Counted from the first letter of the stretch, positions 1 through 9,359 are shown. The stretch is 64,000 nt of DNA from Kamptonema formosum PCC 6407 (GCF_000332155.1 NZ_KB235904.1:646846-710845); one strand, 5' to 3'. The notes: a model not told the origin generated them from the sequence alone. Numbers and translations: made by a program.

Positions 1-227
1 ACAAGAGGGGTTGTGCCATTTGTGATTGCGATCGCATTGAGTGGTAGCGGCCGTCACTTGGGTAAAATGTCAAAATCACCGCTCTGTAAGCTTTTCAAAA
101 GTTGACAAATATTATATTCCGTGTACTTAGCTTGGTTAGGCTACAAAACTGTCAACTGTGGGGTAATGAAGCGGATAAAAGTAGTTTTGAGTAGTAGAAA
201 GTAAATATTCATCTTTTGGAGGCGCTG

Positions 228-593
228 ATGTACTACTTACTCATCAATAACAAGAATCAAGAACTCAAAGAGCTATTTCCCGAAGGGATTCCTAGCTTTG
301 GCCCCACTCCTGACGACTTCATCGAGATTTATGACGAGCTGAGCTATGAGCTAATTGATATACAGCCAGCATTTCGAGTCAATGTCAAAGGGTTGACAAC
401 TCAGCAAGAGCTAAGATTATTTAATCTCTACGCTGCAAATGCAGATGACCCCCAGATGATCGTTGATTCCTTCCAGTTGTTAGAGCATGGCTGGGTGACG
501 ATTCCGGTGGAGGAAGTGGAATCAGTGCTGTGGCGCGAAGGGGAGAGGGTTTTTGCTTTTGGCGGCGACTTGAGTGCTGCGATCGCCAATTAA
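228..593 (+). CDS. Small hypothetical protein (121 aa)
   Basis: I do not recognise this family. The protein is acidic and soluble, with no signal peptide or membrane segment. The start is taken at the ATG at 228 because a clean GGAGG (218-222) lies five bases upstream; an in-frame TTG at 216 would overlap that ribosome-binding site. The middle of the protein carries a mixed Leu/Glu pattern (LTTQQELRLFNLYA), and the C-terminal part is hydrophobic and glycine-rich (FAFGGDLSAAIAN). It stands alone, with about 330 bases to the next gene, so context gives no clue to function. Confidence 0.6.
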   Translation: MYYLLINNKNQELKELFPEGIPSFGPTPDDFIEIYDELSYELIDIQPAFRVNVKGLTTQQELRLFNLYAANADDPQMIVDSFQLLEHGWVTIPVEEVESVLWREGERVFAFGGDLSAAIAN

Positions 594-923
594 GGCCAAC
601 CTATCTCTATTTTCTTACCTCTTGAGAGCGATGAAACCTAAAAAAATCCTTAAAAAAGTTATTGACGCAACTCTGGCGTGGGTTTGGGAGGGTGCTATCC
701 CATCTAGAGTAGCGATCGATCGCGAATTTAGCCTCTGTATCGCAGACCTCATCTGTAGTTGTGACTGCGATCGTACACATCAGTAACAGCTCATCACTTA
801 GTTTAAATCGATGCCGTCACTCATTAGCCTCGAAATAATCACATTCCTCCGAGTGCGGCTATCACTTATGCTTCTGGAGAAAGGCGAGATGATAAGACTA
901 TCGAGTTAAGCGCCTCTTGTCTT
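594..923. other. Intergenic region, no gene seen
   Basis: No convincing coding region in 330 bases. A short open frame overlapping the end of the previous gene has no ribosome-binding site and an irregular composition. HIP1-like GATCGC sites occur. Promoter elements for the TPR gene at 924 probably lie here, but none is clear enough to call. Confidence 0.4.
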
Positions 924-1583
924 ATGTCTACTGTCCCCATTCTTCCCAGCACCCTCACTGTCACAGCTCTTTTCAACTCTATCAATATTTTAGGTCTTCG
1001 TTTTGTCAAGACCAAAAAATTGCCCGCTCAAAAAGCCAATCCTCAAACAACCGTAACTTCTAATAAAACTGATAGAAGCTTTTATCTTCAGGGTGTCAAA
1101 AAACTTGCCAAACAAGACTTTGGAGGGGCCATAGAAAATTTCAACATGGCTCTAAATATTAATCCCGATTCCGCTTACGCTTACAACGATCGAGGCGTGG
1201 CTCGCTACAATTTGGGTGATAAATACTCAGCTTTACAAGATTTAAATATGGCAATCAAGCTCAATTCCAAAAATGCTAAATTTTACAGTAATCGGGGATT
1301 TATTCGCAGTCGCATGGGAGACGAAGCCGGAGCTCTAGTTGATTACAGTTTAGCACTAGCCATTAATCCTAAATGTGGTAAATCTTACTTGAATCGCGGG
1401 ATTATTCACTACAACTCTGGGAACAAAAAGGAAGCACTAGCAGATTTTAACTCTGCGATCGAGCTAAATCCCCATCAAGCTCAAGCTTACTACAACAGAG
1501 CTGTTACTCGTTCAAATTTAGGTGATAGTAATGGTGCAATCCATGATTTAATGAAATCAGCTCAATGTCGAGGTTCTTTGTAA
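924..1583 (+). CDS. TPR-repeat protein
   Basis: A 219-residue protein made largely of tetratricopeptide repeats. After a non-repeat N-terminus of about 50 residues, five TPR-like units follow from about residue 55 to the end. They have the usual pattern of a small residue, Tyr/Asn-Arg-Gly, Ala-x-x-Asp/Asn-Phe/Leu and a closing NP (for example ALNINPDSAYAYNDRG and AIELNPHQAQAYYNRA). TPR arrays act as protein-binding scaffolds; no catalytic domain is present. There is no strong signal peptide, although residues 9-28 are hydrophobic. The gluconokinase gene begins 20 bases downstream on the same strand, so co-transcription is possible. Confidence 0.8.
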   Translation: MSTVPILPSTLTVTALFNSINILGLRFVKTKKLPAQKANPQTTVTSNKTDRSFYLQGVKKLAKQDFGGAIENFNMALNINPDSAYAYNDRGVARYNLGDKYSALQDLNMAIKLNSKNAKFYSNRGFIRSRMGDEAGALVDYSLALAINPKCGKSYLNRGIIHYNSGNKKEALADFNSAIELNPHQAQAYYNRAVTRSNLGDSNGAIHDLMKSAQCRGSL

Positions 1584-1603
1584 TTTGTGATTAGTTTTTT
1601 ACC

Positions 1604-3157
1604 ATGAATATTCATGGCTATGCGATCGGAGTAGATATCGGCACTACCAGCACTAAAGCTGTTCTGTTTACAGAAAAAGGCGAGCAGGTTGGTCAATATT
1701 TCATCGAGTATCCCTTGTCTACACCCGCGACGGGAGTAGCAGAACAAGATCCAGAAGAGATTTTTGCAGCCGTTGTTAAATCAGTAAACTCAGTAGTAAA
1801 AAATAGCGCGATCAATCCGGCTGAAATTTTGTGTTTGTCCTTTAGTGCAGCAATGCACAGCTTGATTGCGATTGATAACAATAATAAGTTGCTTACTAAG
1901 AGTATTACTTGGGCCGATAACCGCAGTGCTAAACAGGCTATTTTACTCAAACAACAGGAAAAAGGACGCGCTCTTTACCGCCGCACAGGAATGCCAATTC
2001 ATGCGATGTCTCCTTTGGTAAAATTAATTTGGCTTCGCAACGAACAACCAGAATTATTTAATAAATCTGCTAAGTTTATTTCGATTAAAGAATACGTTTT
2101 TTATCGATTATTTCAACAATATATAGTAGATTATTCCATAGCTTCGGCAACGGGGTTAATGAATTTACAAGCATTAGCTTGGGACAAAGAAGCACTGGAA
2201 ATAGCAGGAATTACTGAACAGCATTTATCGCAATTAGTCCCGACTACGCATATAGTTCCAGATATTAACCCAGCTATTGCTGCTGAGATGGGAATTCCTG
2301 CAAATACGCCTATCGTTGTCGGTGCTAGCGATGGCGCATTATCTAACTTAAGTGTCGGGGCAATTTCACCGGGAATCGTAGCGGTGACACTAGGAACTAG
2401 CGGGGCAATTCGTGCTGTTATCGATCGACCTCAGACAGATCCAAAAGAGCGATTGTTCTGCTATGCTTTGACTGAAAACTATTGGGTAATTGGCGGTGCT
2501 GTTAATAGCAGCGGGATAATTTTGCGCTGGATTCGCGATAATTTAGGAGCAAATGAGGTCGCGATCGCCCAACAGGAAGGTCAAGACCCTTATGACTTAT
2601 TAATTAATCTAGCACAAACTGTACCTCCCGGAGCGGAAGGTTTGATTTTTCATCCTTATTTAGCAGGAGAGCGATCGCCGCTTTGGAATGCTAACGCCAG
2701 CGGTTCTTTTGTCGGGATGACTCTGCGGCATACAAGAGCCCATTTAATTCGAGCAATGTTGGAAGGAATCGTTTTTAATTTATACTTAGTTGCAGGCGCT
2801 TTACAAGAGGAAATTGGCGAATTTAAAACGGTTAAGGCAACGGGAGGGTTGATGAAAAATAACTTTTTTCGGCAACTTTTGGCTGATGTTTTTCAGTGCG
2901 AGATTAACGTACTAGATAGTTATGAAAGTGGCAGTCTGGGAGCAGCAGTTTTAGGACTTTACGCACTAGGTAAAATTTCTGACTTAAATGCTGTTTACCA
3001 GATGCTCGGACAAAGTTCGCAATACCGACCAATTCCCAAAAATGTGAAGGTTTATCAGAAAATTATCCCTGTTTATACTCGCATTTTGCAGCAATTGCAA
3101 GGGGAATACGATCGCCTTGCGGTAATGGCAACACAATTGAGTGATAAATCAATTTAA
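1604..3157 (+). CDS. gntK: Gluconokinase, FGGY carbohydrate kinase family
   Basis: A 517-residue FGGY-family sugar kinase, probably phosphorylating gluconate to 6-phosphogluconate with ATP in the cytoplasm. The N-terminal phosphate-binding motif DIGTTSTKAVLF (about residues 10-21) and the C-terminal FGGY motif around ATGGLMKNNFFRQLLADV are both present, and the length matches the family. The second FGGY domain carries GTSGAIRAV and HPYLAGERSPLWN segments typical of the gluconate kinase branch. Xylulokinase is the main alternative. The assignment to gluconate is supported, as inference, by gnd at 27.4 kb in the same window, which uses the product. It starts 20 bases after the TPR gene. Confidence 0.85.
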   Translation: MNIHGYAIGVDIGTTSTKAVLFTEKGEQVGQYFIEYPLSTPATGVAEQDPEEIFAAVVKSVNSVVKNSAINPAEILCLSFSAAMHSLIAIDNNNKLLTKSITWADNRSAKQAILLKQQEKGRALYRRTGMPIHAMSPLVKLIWLRNEQPELFNKSAKFISIKEYVFYRLFQQYIVDYSIASATGLMNLQALAWDKEALEIAGITEQHLSQLVPTTHIVPDINPAIAAEMGIPANTPIVVGASDGALSNLSVGAISPGIVAVTLGTSGAIRAVIDRPQTDPKERLFCYALTENYWVIGGAVNSSGIILRWIRDNLGANEVAIAQQEGQDPYDLLINLAQTVPPGAEGLIFHPYLAGERSPLWNANASGSFVGMTLRHTRAHLIRAMLEGIVFNLYLVAGALQEEIGEFKTVKATGGLMKNNFFRQLLADVFQCEINVLDSYESGSLGAAVLGLYALGKISDLNAVYQMLGQSSQYRPIPKNVKVYQKIIPVYTRILQQLQGEYDRLAVMATQLSDKSI

Positions 3158-3330
3158 TTGGTAATTGGTAATTGGTAATTGGTAATGGCTAATGGCTAAT
3201 GGCTAATTGCTAATTGCTAATGGCTAATGGCTAATTGCTAATTGCTAATGGCTAATGGCTAATTGCTAATTGCTAATGGCTAATGGCTAATGGCTAATTG
3301 CTAATTGCTAATTGCTAATTGCTAATTGCT
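3155..3330. repeat. Heptameric tandem repeat (TAATTGG/TAATGGC/TAATTGC)
   Basis: About 176 bases of imperfect seven-base units that begin immediately after the gluconokinase stop codon. Three unit types, TAATTGG, TAATGGC and TAATTGC, alternate in blocks. Similar tracts occur at 36.9 kb (AATTACC, the reverse complement type) and 61.2 kb. This matches the short tandemly repeated repetitive (STRR) class known in cyanobacteria. Confidence 0.9.
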
Positions 3331-3541
3331 ACCTTCCCCATGTTCCCTATCTTCCCTCAACTCTACCTCCTGCCTCCTGCTATATCTCTCTTCATTAAGA
3401 AAAATTAAAATAGGGAACTGCTGAGTTTGGGAAGCAGTCAGCAATAAAAATGTCATATTTTCGGCATTTTCCCTATTGAATAAGGATATCTTTCCTTTGA
3501 ACAATAAATCGCGGCATTGCCTAAGTCAGAAATGGTTATAT

Positions 3542-4612
3542 CCCAATACGGTTCACTTAAGGCTGAAAAAGTGGTAAACTAGGTATTATGTACAAAAAAG
3601 GAAATCAAGGACAGTGCATTTTAAAAAATTATTATTAGAATCTCCTAAGCTCAAAAGTAAGGAGATATTCAAAGCTATAGAGGTAGCAATTCCATCAACA
3701 GCAATAGAAGCGGCGATTCTCAAAACAAACGTTAAGGAAAAACGGCATCGCGGGCTACCATCACAACTGGTAGTATGTCTAATAATAGCAATGAGCCTGT
3801 GGTCAAAAGACTCAATGCGGGATGTGTTAAAAAATCTAATGGATGGTCTTAATGAAGTATGGTTAAAAACTGGTAAATATTGGAAAGTCCCATGTAAAGC
3901 AGCTATTACTCAAGCCCGACAAAGATTAGGAGCAGGAGTAATGACACAGTTATTTCATCAGTTGGTAAAACCAATGGCTACGGTTGAAACAGTAGGAGCT
4001 TTTCTCAATGGATTGAGAATTATAGCGATAGATGGAACCTGCTTAGACATCCCAGACAGTGATGAAAATGCCAGAGTTTTTGGCCGTCCAGGGAGTCGTC
4101 CAGGTACAAGAGCTGCATTTCCAAAAGCAAGATTAGTCATTTTAGTAGAAGCAGGAACACATTTAATATTCGATAGATGAACTTAAAGTACATCTCTTAG
4201 AGCGAAAAATTCATATTCGTTCTCAAAGACCGAAGGAAGTAGTGCAAGAAATTTATGGTCTATTATTAGGACATTGGGCGGTGCGGTCATTAATTTGTCA
4301 AGCAGCTTGGGGTGCAGAGATTTCACCATTACGTCTATCTTTTACGGGAACATTACGAGTTATTCGTCGTGCACTCCCAAAATTTCAGCGATTAGAACCA
4401 CAAGAACTTCCCTTTTTTTAAGTTGGTTAACTTTGGAGATACTTGACCAAAGTTTACCGGAAAGGGTGCAGAGAAATAACCCTAGAGTAGTGAAAAAGCC
4501 TGTTTCAAAATTCATCTCCAAAAAAGTTCAACATAGAGATACTGGAATAAAAATGAATCCTCCTATTTTTACTATTTTAAGCACGGCCTAGTCTTAAGTG
4601 AACCGTATTGGC
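3542..4612 (+). mobile_element. Decayed IS4-family insertion sequence with terminal inverted repeats
   Basis: Exact 19-base terminal inverted repeats are visible at 3543-3561 (CCAATACGGTTCACTTAAG) and 4593-4611. Taking one extra base at each end, the flanking sequence TTATAT occurs directly on both sides (3536-3541 and 4613-4618), consistent with a target-site duplication. The single gene inside is an IS4-type transposase that is broken (see the pseudogene entry). The element of about 1.07 kb is shorter than an intact relative would be because the middle of the transposase is missing. Confidence 0.85.
3614..4591 (+). pseudogene. IS4-family transposase, internally deleted and frameshifted
   Basis: The N-terminal 188 residues from a GTG at 3614 match the IS4 transposase N-terminal domain and reach the first catalytic aspartate region (IAIDGTCLDIPDS). 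The frame then ends at 4180. From about 4189 another frame gives the family C-terminus (DELKVHLLER, then ISPLRLSFTGTLRVIRRALP), so the central catalytic block is deleted. This second frame stops at 4421 after a run of seven T. A minus-one shift at that run continues as LSWLTLEILDQ to a stop at 4591, next to the right inverted repeat. The element cannot move on its own. Confidence 0.85.
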
Positions 4613-4616
4613 TTAT

Positions 4617-4768
4617 ATTACTCTACGCGATCGCCCTGAAGATTGGCAAGAGGAACTTGAAGAAAGAGAAGCTTGGGATATCACTTTAGAGGATGGTTTA
4701 GAATGACCTTAGCAAAATCATCACGAGGTGATATATCAGCGGGTTTGTTAAAGAATTGTCCCGATTAA
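4617..4768 (+). pseudogene. Remnant of a toxin-antitoxin pair next to the IS
   Basis: Directly after the IS right end, one frame reads ITLRDRPEDWQEELEEREAW and ends at 4706, like the C-terminus of a small antitoxin. An ATG at 4703 overlaps that stop (ATGA) and begins MTLAKSSRGDI, resembling the N-terminus of MazF/PemK-type toxins, but the frame ends after 21 residues at 4768. The antitoxin N-terminus is absent. I read this as a decayed two-gene toxin-antitoxin locus hit by the IS. The family assignment comes from memory of short motifs only and is tentative. Confidence 0.4.
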
Positions 4769-4775
4769 TCCTTCA

Positions 4776-5558
4776 TTAACTAGAAGCACTCGTATAAAAA
4801 CGTAAGGCAAATCGCCAGAAGAGACAAGAGGCTAAAAAAAGTGCGATCGCTAAAACTCCCGCCCCAAAAATCCATAATATTTCTCCTCTACCGAGTAGAG
4901 TTTCTGCGGGAACAGTAGTTAGAAAAGCCACAGGTACAACGAAGGTAAAAAAGAAACGGTAAGCTGCGGGATAAGCCGCCATCGGATATCTACCTGCTTC
5001 TAACAAACCTCTAAGAACTTCAGTAACATTATAGATTTTAACAAACCAAATAGTCATCGACCCTAACATAAACCACAAACTATAAAGGCTAATCATGCCA
5101 AATGCCAAGGGTATGATACTCAAAATACAATTGATCGGCCCTATTCCTAGTTTGTTGGCTGAGTAGACTAATACCACAATTCCAAATACTAAATCCGGTA
5201 TTCCCCAAGGGGAAACTGTGCGTGCGGATAGCCAAAACTGGGAACTAATTGGTTTGAGAAGTACAAAATCAAGAGTCCCTTGTTGAACTTGATCGACAAT
5301 GCGGTTAAGGTTGGGTACAAGGAAGATGGCGGAAAAGCCTTGGAGGATGGTAAATATACCGAGCACGACTAGGGCTTCTTCCCATTTCCAGCCCGCGAAG
5401 GTGTAGCCAGTGCGATAGAAGAGAAACAGTCCAAATAGGCTACCAGCAAGGTTTCCAACGCTACTGAGTGCAGCTAAGAGGAAGTTAATGCGATACTCTA
5501 GTTCCGCTGCGATCGCGGTACTCCAAAATAATATAATTACGTGAAGATATCTTTGCAT
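4776..5558 (-). CDS. ABC-2 type transporter permease (DUF990-like)
   Basis: A 260-residue integral membrane protein with about six hydrophobic segments, matching the ABC-2 permease family usually found with a second permease and an ATPase. The landmark segment LDFVLLKPISSQFWLS follows a cytoplasmic stretch rich in Gln (VDQVQQGTLDF), which is typical of the DUF990 group. The N-terminus MQRYLHVIILFW has no cleavable signal. No ATPase or partner permease lies nearby, so the rest of the transporter is probably encoded elsewhere. The substrate is unknown. Confidence 0.8.
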   Translation of the reverse strand: MQRYLHVIILFWSTAIAAELEYRINFLLAALSSVGNLAGSLFGLFLFYRTGYTFAGWKWEEALVVLGIFTILQGFSAIFLVPNLNRIVDQVQQGTLDFVLLKPISSQFWLSARTVSPWGIPDLVFGIVVLVYSANKLGIGPINCILSIIPLAFGMISLYSLWFMLGSMTIWFVKIYNVTEVLRGLLEAGRYPMAAYPAAYRFFFTFVVPVAFLTTVPAETLLGRGEILWIFGAGVLAIALFLASCLFWRFALRFYTSASS

Positions 5559-5613
5559 ATTTTAATGAGTATAAAGATGCTCTTGTCAATTGATAAATAG
5601 TTACAGATAATTT

Positions 5614-5663
5614 GTAGCGCCGCCCTCTGGGTGGTAAAGTCACCGCCCAGAGGGCGGCGTTAC
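5614..5663. repeat. GC-rich palindrome (long hairpin)
   Basis: A near-perfect inverted repeat with arms built on CGCCGCCCTCTGGG and its complement, separated by about six bases. A degenerate relative (ACACCGCCTTCTGGGTGGT) lies near 49940. It sits 5' of the ABC permease gene and may be a REP-like mobile palindrome; a terminator role is unlikely because no T-run follows. Confidence 0.7.
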
Positions 5664-5849
5664 GGAACAAGCCTTTAAGCCATATTATACCGCAGCATCA
5701 ACTACGTATAGGTGTTACTACCAGTAGCTAGCGCGATCGCAAACATCATTTTTACTTATTGTTACATTTATGGTAACGGAAAAACTCATCGGCTAAATTT
5801 AAGCTAGATTTGCCGACAATACTGTTTGATAGATGAAACCCGAAAACCT

Positions 5850-6959
5850 ATGCAGAAACTAACTCGAATTTTATTCTCTACCACGCTTACCTTGAGTCTG
5901 TTATGTTTCCCCAGCCAAGCCTTTGCCAAAGCTAAAATTCAGATGGCTATTCTCCTAGATTCTAGTAATAGCATGGATGGACTGATTGAGCAAACTCGCA
6001 CGCAAATTTGGCAAGTTGTTAATGCCTTAACTAAAGTAACTAAAGATGGCGAAGTGCCAGAGTTAGAAGTTGCACTCTATCATTATGGTAATGACAATTT
6101 ACCTTCCCAAGAAGGTTTTGTCAGACTGCTAACTGGCTTTACTCCCGAATTAGATTTAGTATCCGAAAAGCTATTCAGCATCAAAACTAACGGCGGTCAA
6201 GAATATGCTGGTTGGGTAATCCGTTCCGCTCTTAAAGAATTAAACTGGAGTAAAGATCCAGCAGATTTTCGCGTTGTTTTTATTGCGGGTAACGAACCCT
6301 TCGATCAAGGCCCGATTCCTTGGCGAGAATCTGTTACTCTTGCTACTGGGGAAAATGTTTTAGTTAACACTATCTATTGTGGTTCAGCAGAAAGTCAAGA
6401 GCGACAACTTTGGGCTTCAGGAGCTATTTTAGCACAAGGTAGTCACTTCAATATTAACCAAGACAGAAAGATTGAAGTTATCAAGTCTCCTTACGATGAC
6501 CAAATTACTAAGTTGAACGATCAACTCAATCAAACCTACATTCCCTATGGTAGAGAAGGAGCAGTTGGTCAACAACGTCAGGCGATGGAAGATAGTAACG
6601 CTGGTGAAAATTTAGCACTCCGTAGTAGCTCAAAAGTTTCTGACTATTATAGCAATGCTTCTTGGGATTTAATTGATGCTCTCGATCGAGGAATTGTCAC
6701 TCTTGAGCGATTATCAAATGATGCTTTACCGCCAGTGATGCGGGGTATGACTTTAGGACAAAAGCGCGAGTATGTAGCGGCCAAGAAAGCTGAAAGAGAG
6801 AGAATTCAAGCTAGTATTCGTGACTTATCTCGACAACGTGAGGAATATGTTGCTAAACAACGTCAAGTTAATCCTAATGGGGGAGATAATACTCTTGATT
6901 ATGTAATTATTCAAAGTCTCCGTCAACAATTAGCAGCTAAAGGATTTAAGCTTCAGTAG
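5850..6959 (+). CDS. Secreted von Willebrand factor A (vWA) domain protein
   Basis: A 369-residue exported protein. The ATG at 5850 gives a clean signal peptide (Lys/Arg, hydrophobic core, cleavage probably after AFA near residue 27); an in-frame TTG 24 bases upstream would spoil it. The vWA domain starts at once with MIDAS motif DSSNS (residues 37-41) and runs to about residue 200. The C-terminal third is a charged helical region rich in Arg/Glu/Gln (KKAERERIQASIRDLSRQRE), probably a coiled coil. vWA domains bind metal and partner proteins. It stands alone and the partner is unknown. Confidence 0.8.
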   Translation: MQKLTRILFSTTLTLSLLCFPSQAFAKAKIQMAILLDSSNSMDGLIEQTRTQIWQVVNALTKVTKDGEVPELEVALYHYGNDNLPSQEGFVRLLTGFTPELDLVSEKLFSIKTNGGQEYAGWVIRSALKELNWSKDPADFRVVFIAGNEPFDQGPIPWRESVTLATGENVLVNTIYCGSAESQERQLWASGAILAQGSHFNINQDRKIEVIKSPYDDQITKLNDQLNQTYIPYGREGAVGQQRQAMEDSNAGENLALRSSSKVSDYYSNASWDLIDALDRGIVTLERLSNDALPPVMRGMTLGQKREYVAAKKAERERIQASIRDLSRQREEYVAKQRQVNPNGGDNTLDYVIIQSLRQQLAAKGFKLQ

Positions 6960-6970
6960 CATTTATTATT

Positions 6971-7020
6971 GGGCGATTAAAATCGCATCTACACAAACAA
7001 AGTCCGCCTACGCGGACTAA
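6971..7020. repeat. Dispersed repeat with GTCCGC palindrome
   Basis: The segment GGGCGATTAAAATCGC, a spacer, then AGTCCGCCTACGCGGACT contains two small dyads. Closely related copies lie at 51991-52038 (opposite strand) and 56351-56388, with a partial one near 59490. It is a short dispersed element in intergenic DNA of unknown role. Confidence 0.75.
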
Positions 7021-7118
7021 AGAATTAGGAATTTTGTTGAGGAATTTTTCCTGATTTATCTTGACATCAGGAAAAAATTGTTTAAGCTAGTATTAGTTCA
7101 ATACTTGGCAGGAATTTC

Positions 7119-7520
7119 ATGCTGAAAACATCTCAGGTTAAGCCTATGAATGGATTCAAATTCTCGCTGATTTGTGTGACAACTTTTGGGTTATTAACTC
7201 CCTCACTCTCACTCGCAGCTAGCGCTGCGAATCAGCCTATCCAAGTTGCACAAGTCGAAGGTTGTCCCAGGGCTTCAGTGGTAGAATCTTACGAAACTAA
7301 TAACTTTTTTGTGTACATTTGTGAGACAGGAGATGGTTCCTTCTTTTACCGAGGCGTAGGAAAAGATGGTAGCCAAGTCAATGTAATGAATGTCACAAGT
7401 GGGGATGACGGGACTTACTACGCAACCAACAATGATGTCACCTACTCAATTAATCGCTATCGGTTACAGGTGATACAGAACGATCGGGTCATTTTAAATG
7501 AATCTGTAATCGGCAATTAG
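7119..7520 (+). CDS. Small secreted hypothetical protein
   Basis: A 133-residue protein with an N-terminal signal peptide: a basic start, a hydrophobic stretch at about residues 13-32, and cleavage near ASAANQ. The mature part has two cysteines (C49 and C68) that could form a disulfide, and alternating Tyr/Asn/Asp-rich strands suggesting a small beta protein. The ATG at 7119 has AGGAA just upstream; Met10 is an alternative start. I do not recognise the family. Confidence 0.65.
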   Translation: MLKTSQVKPMNGFKFSLICVTTFGLLTPSLSLAASAANQPIQVAQVEGCPRASVVESYETNNFFVYICETGDGSFFYRGVGKDGSQVNVMNVTSGDDGTYYATNNDVTYSINRYRLQVIQNDRVILNESVIGN

Positions 7521-7567
7521 AAGTTATTGCCAAACAGCTTGTAGAGTCTTTAATTACTAGGTGCATC

Positions 7568-7843
7568 TCATTTTTTTCGTGAGTTACTGATATATTGACC
7601 GTGTATATTAACTAGATAAGGCATACAATATGTCAGCAACACAGATATCCAGCGATCGCTGGTCATTTGTCCTCGAAACAAAGCATAACCGTGATTAATT
7701 ATTAATAGAATTGTACCAATAAATAAGGCAACTTTCAATGCTGTAGGTGCAAGTTGAGGATTAAATAAACTGATAAAATATCCCTTGATAAATTTCTTCA
7801 TTACTTTTATAGCCGAAGGGAGAAATTGATATCTTTTACCCAT
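7568..7843 (-). CDS. nrtS: NrtS-like nitrate/nitrite transporter
   Basis: A small membrane protein (91 residues, or 77 from the second Met). Two hydrophobic segments, ALKVALFIGTILLIINHGYA and RWISVLLTYCMPYLVNIHGQ, carry the INHG and LTY-x-x-PY-x-V-x-x-HGQ signature I associate with cyanobacterial NrtS, a two-helix nitrate/nitrite transporter. The shorter form starting at 7801 (MKKFIKGYF) fits the usual family length better, but neither start has a clear ribosome-binding site. It lies downstream of argG on the same strand, separated by repeats, so it is probably transcribed alone. Confidence 0.75.
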   Translation of the reverse strand: MGKRYQFLPSAIKVMKKFIKGYFISLFNPQLAPTALKVALFIGTILLIINHGYALFRGQMTSDRWISVLLTYCMPYLVNIHGQYISNSRKK

Positions 7844-7857
7844 ATCAAGATAGGAAT

Positions 7858-7930
7858 TGTCGCCGGGTGGGGGCGGGTTTTTCAGCCTTTGCTAAACATG
7901 ATAAAGCTTTTGGCGAACCCGCCCCTACAA
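7858..7930. repeat. GC-rich inverted repeat between nrtS and argG
   Basis: Arms built on GGGGCGGGTT and AACCCGCCCC are separated by about 30 AT-rich bases. The outer ends TTGT and ACAA also pair. It looks like a small mobile palindrome rather than a terminator. Confidence 0.6.
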
Positions 7931-7978
7931 GATTTTGGTAATGGTACAAGATGTTAATTGAAACCGACTTTCACTTAA

Positions 7979-8002
7979 TGCCAGGGAATTGATTCCCTGG
8001 CA
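7979..8002 (-). terminator. Possible argG terminator hairpin
   Basis: A perfect dyad, TGCCAGGGAAT then two bases then ATTCCCTGGCA, lies 15 bases past the argG stop codon. It can form an 11-bp stem. No run of T follows on the minus strand, so rho-independent termination is not certain; it may instead protect the mRNA end. Confidence 0.5.
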
Positions 8003-8017
8003 AATTCGTGCTACAAT

Positions 8018-9220
8018 TTAGCTTCTACCCTTTTGCGACCAAACGCGAGTAGGTAATCCCCAAACATAGATAAAGCCTTCAGCAGCTTTGTGATCGAATT
8101 GGTCATCCGATCCGTAAGTTGCTAAGTCGAAACTATAGAGAGAATTCTCAGATTTCCGCCCGACAACTGTGGCATTCCCTTTAAAAAGTTTAACGCGAAC
8201 GACACCAGTTACTCGTTCTTGTGTCTTCAAAACAAAGGCATCTAAAGCAGCTTTCAGCGGGCTATACCACTGACCATTATAAATGATTTGGCTGTAGGTT
8301 TCTTCAATGCCACGCTTATAATGAGTGACATCTGCGGTTAAGGTCAAACTCTCTAAATCTCGGTGTGCTTGAATTAAAACAGAAAGCGCTGGTGTTTCGT
8401 AAATTTCGCGAGATTTAATTCCAATTAGGCGATTTTCTACCATGTCAATGCGGCCGACACCGTGATTACCAACAATTTGATTTAATTGTTGAACTAAAGC
8501 AACTGGTGAGACAGCGTTACCGTTAAGAGTGACAGGAATGCCTTTTTCAAATCCGATTTCAATATATTCGGGTTCGTTAGGTGTATCTGCGATCGCCTTC
8601 GTCATTAAATAAATATCTTCCGGCGGTTCTTCCCAAGGATCTTCGAGGATTCCGGCTTCGATCGCCATCCCTAATAAGTTACGATCCAGGCTATAAGGTG
8701 AAGACTTTTTCACAGGGGAAGGGATGCCAAATTTTTCGCCGTAAGCGATGGTTTCCTCGCGGCTCATCTTCCATTCCCGCGCTGGTGCTAGAATTTTGAT
8801 GTTAGGATTGAGTGCGCCGATAGATACGTCAAATCGTACCTGATCGTTGCCTTTACCAGTACAACCGTGCGCGATCGCATCCGCACCATATTTTTCCGCA
8901 GCATCTACCAACATCTTAGCAATTAGCGGACGAGCTAGGGCTGTGGAAAGGGGATAGCGATTCTCATAAAGGGCGTTAGCTTGAATGGCGGGAAAGGCGC
9001 AATCTTTGACAAAACTCTCTGTCCCATCGATGACAAGGGATATCGACGCGCCTGATGCTAAGGCTTTTTTACGGATGGGTTCTAATTCGTCTCCTTGTCC
9101 CAAATCCGCCGCCAGAGTGATTACTTCTTCGACACCCCACTCGTTTTTGAGGTAAGGAATGCAGACGGAGGTATCAACTCCGCCAGAATATGCTAGTACA
9201 ACTTTGGTAGCACGACCCAT
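8018..9220 (-). CDS. argG: Argininosuccinate synthase
   Basis: A 400-residue enzyme of the usual family length. It joins citrulline and aspartate using ATP to make argininosuccinate in arginine synthesis. The N-terminal ATP pyrophosphatase P-loop [10 protein letters not shown] is at residues 10-19. Further family blocks are [28 protein letters not shown] and [18 protein letters not shown]. The start ATG ([14 protein letters not shown]) leaves the normal short leader. It is monocistronic, with a hairpin shortly after the stop and a HIP1-containing upstream region. Confidence 0.98.
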   Translation of the reverse strand: MGRATKVVLAYSGGVDTSVCIPYLKNEWGVEEVITLAADLGQGDELEPIRKKALASGASISLVIDGTESFVKDCAFPAIQANALYENRYPLSTALARPLIAKMLVDAAEKYGADAIAHGCTGKGNDQVRFDVSIGALNPNIKILAPAREWKMSREETIAYGEKFGIPSPVKKSSPYSLDRNLLGMAIEAGILEDPWEEPPEDIYLMTKAIADTPNEPEYIEIGFEKGIPVTLNGNAVSPVALVQQLNQIVGNHGVGRIDMVENRLIGIKSREIYETPALSVLIQAHRDLESLTLTADVTHYKRGIEETYSQIIYNGQWYSPLKAALDAFVLKTQERVTGVVRVKLFKGNATVVGRKSENSLYSFDLATYGSDDQFDHKAAEGFIYVWGLPTRVWSQKGRS

Positions 9221-9359
9221 TGGTATTTACGTCCTGAAAATAACAGACGTTTTATTATGTACCTAATTTCACCCTTATCTTGTTAGCGATCGCACAGATT
9301 TATGCTTGTTGCCAATATTTGCTTGTTCGGGGTGACTGCGGATAGGATACTGGAGATGT

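Noticed and set aside
574..786. 70-residue plus-strand open frame overlapping the first gene's end
   Set aside because: No ribosome-binding site, TTG-type start, irregular composition and no domain.
3155..3330. CRISPR array
   Set aside because: Units are seven bases with no unique spacers; these are simple tandem repeats.
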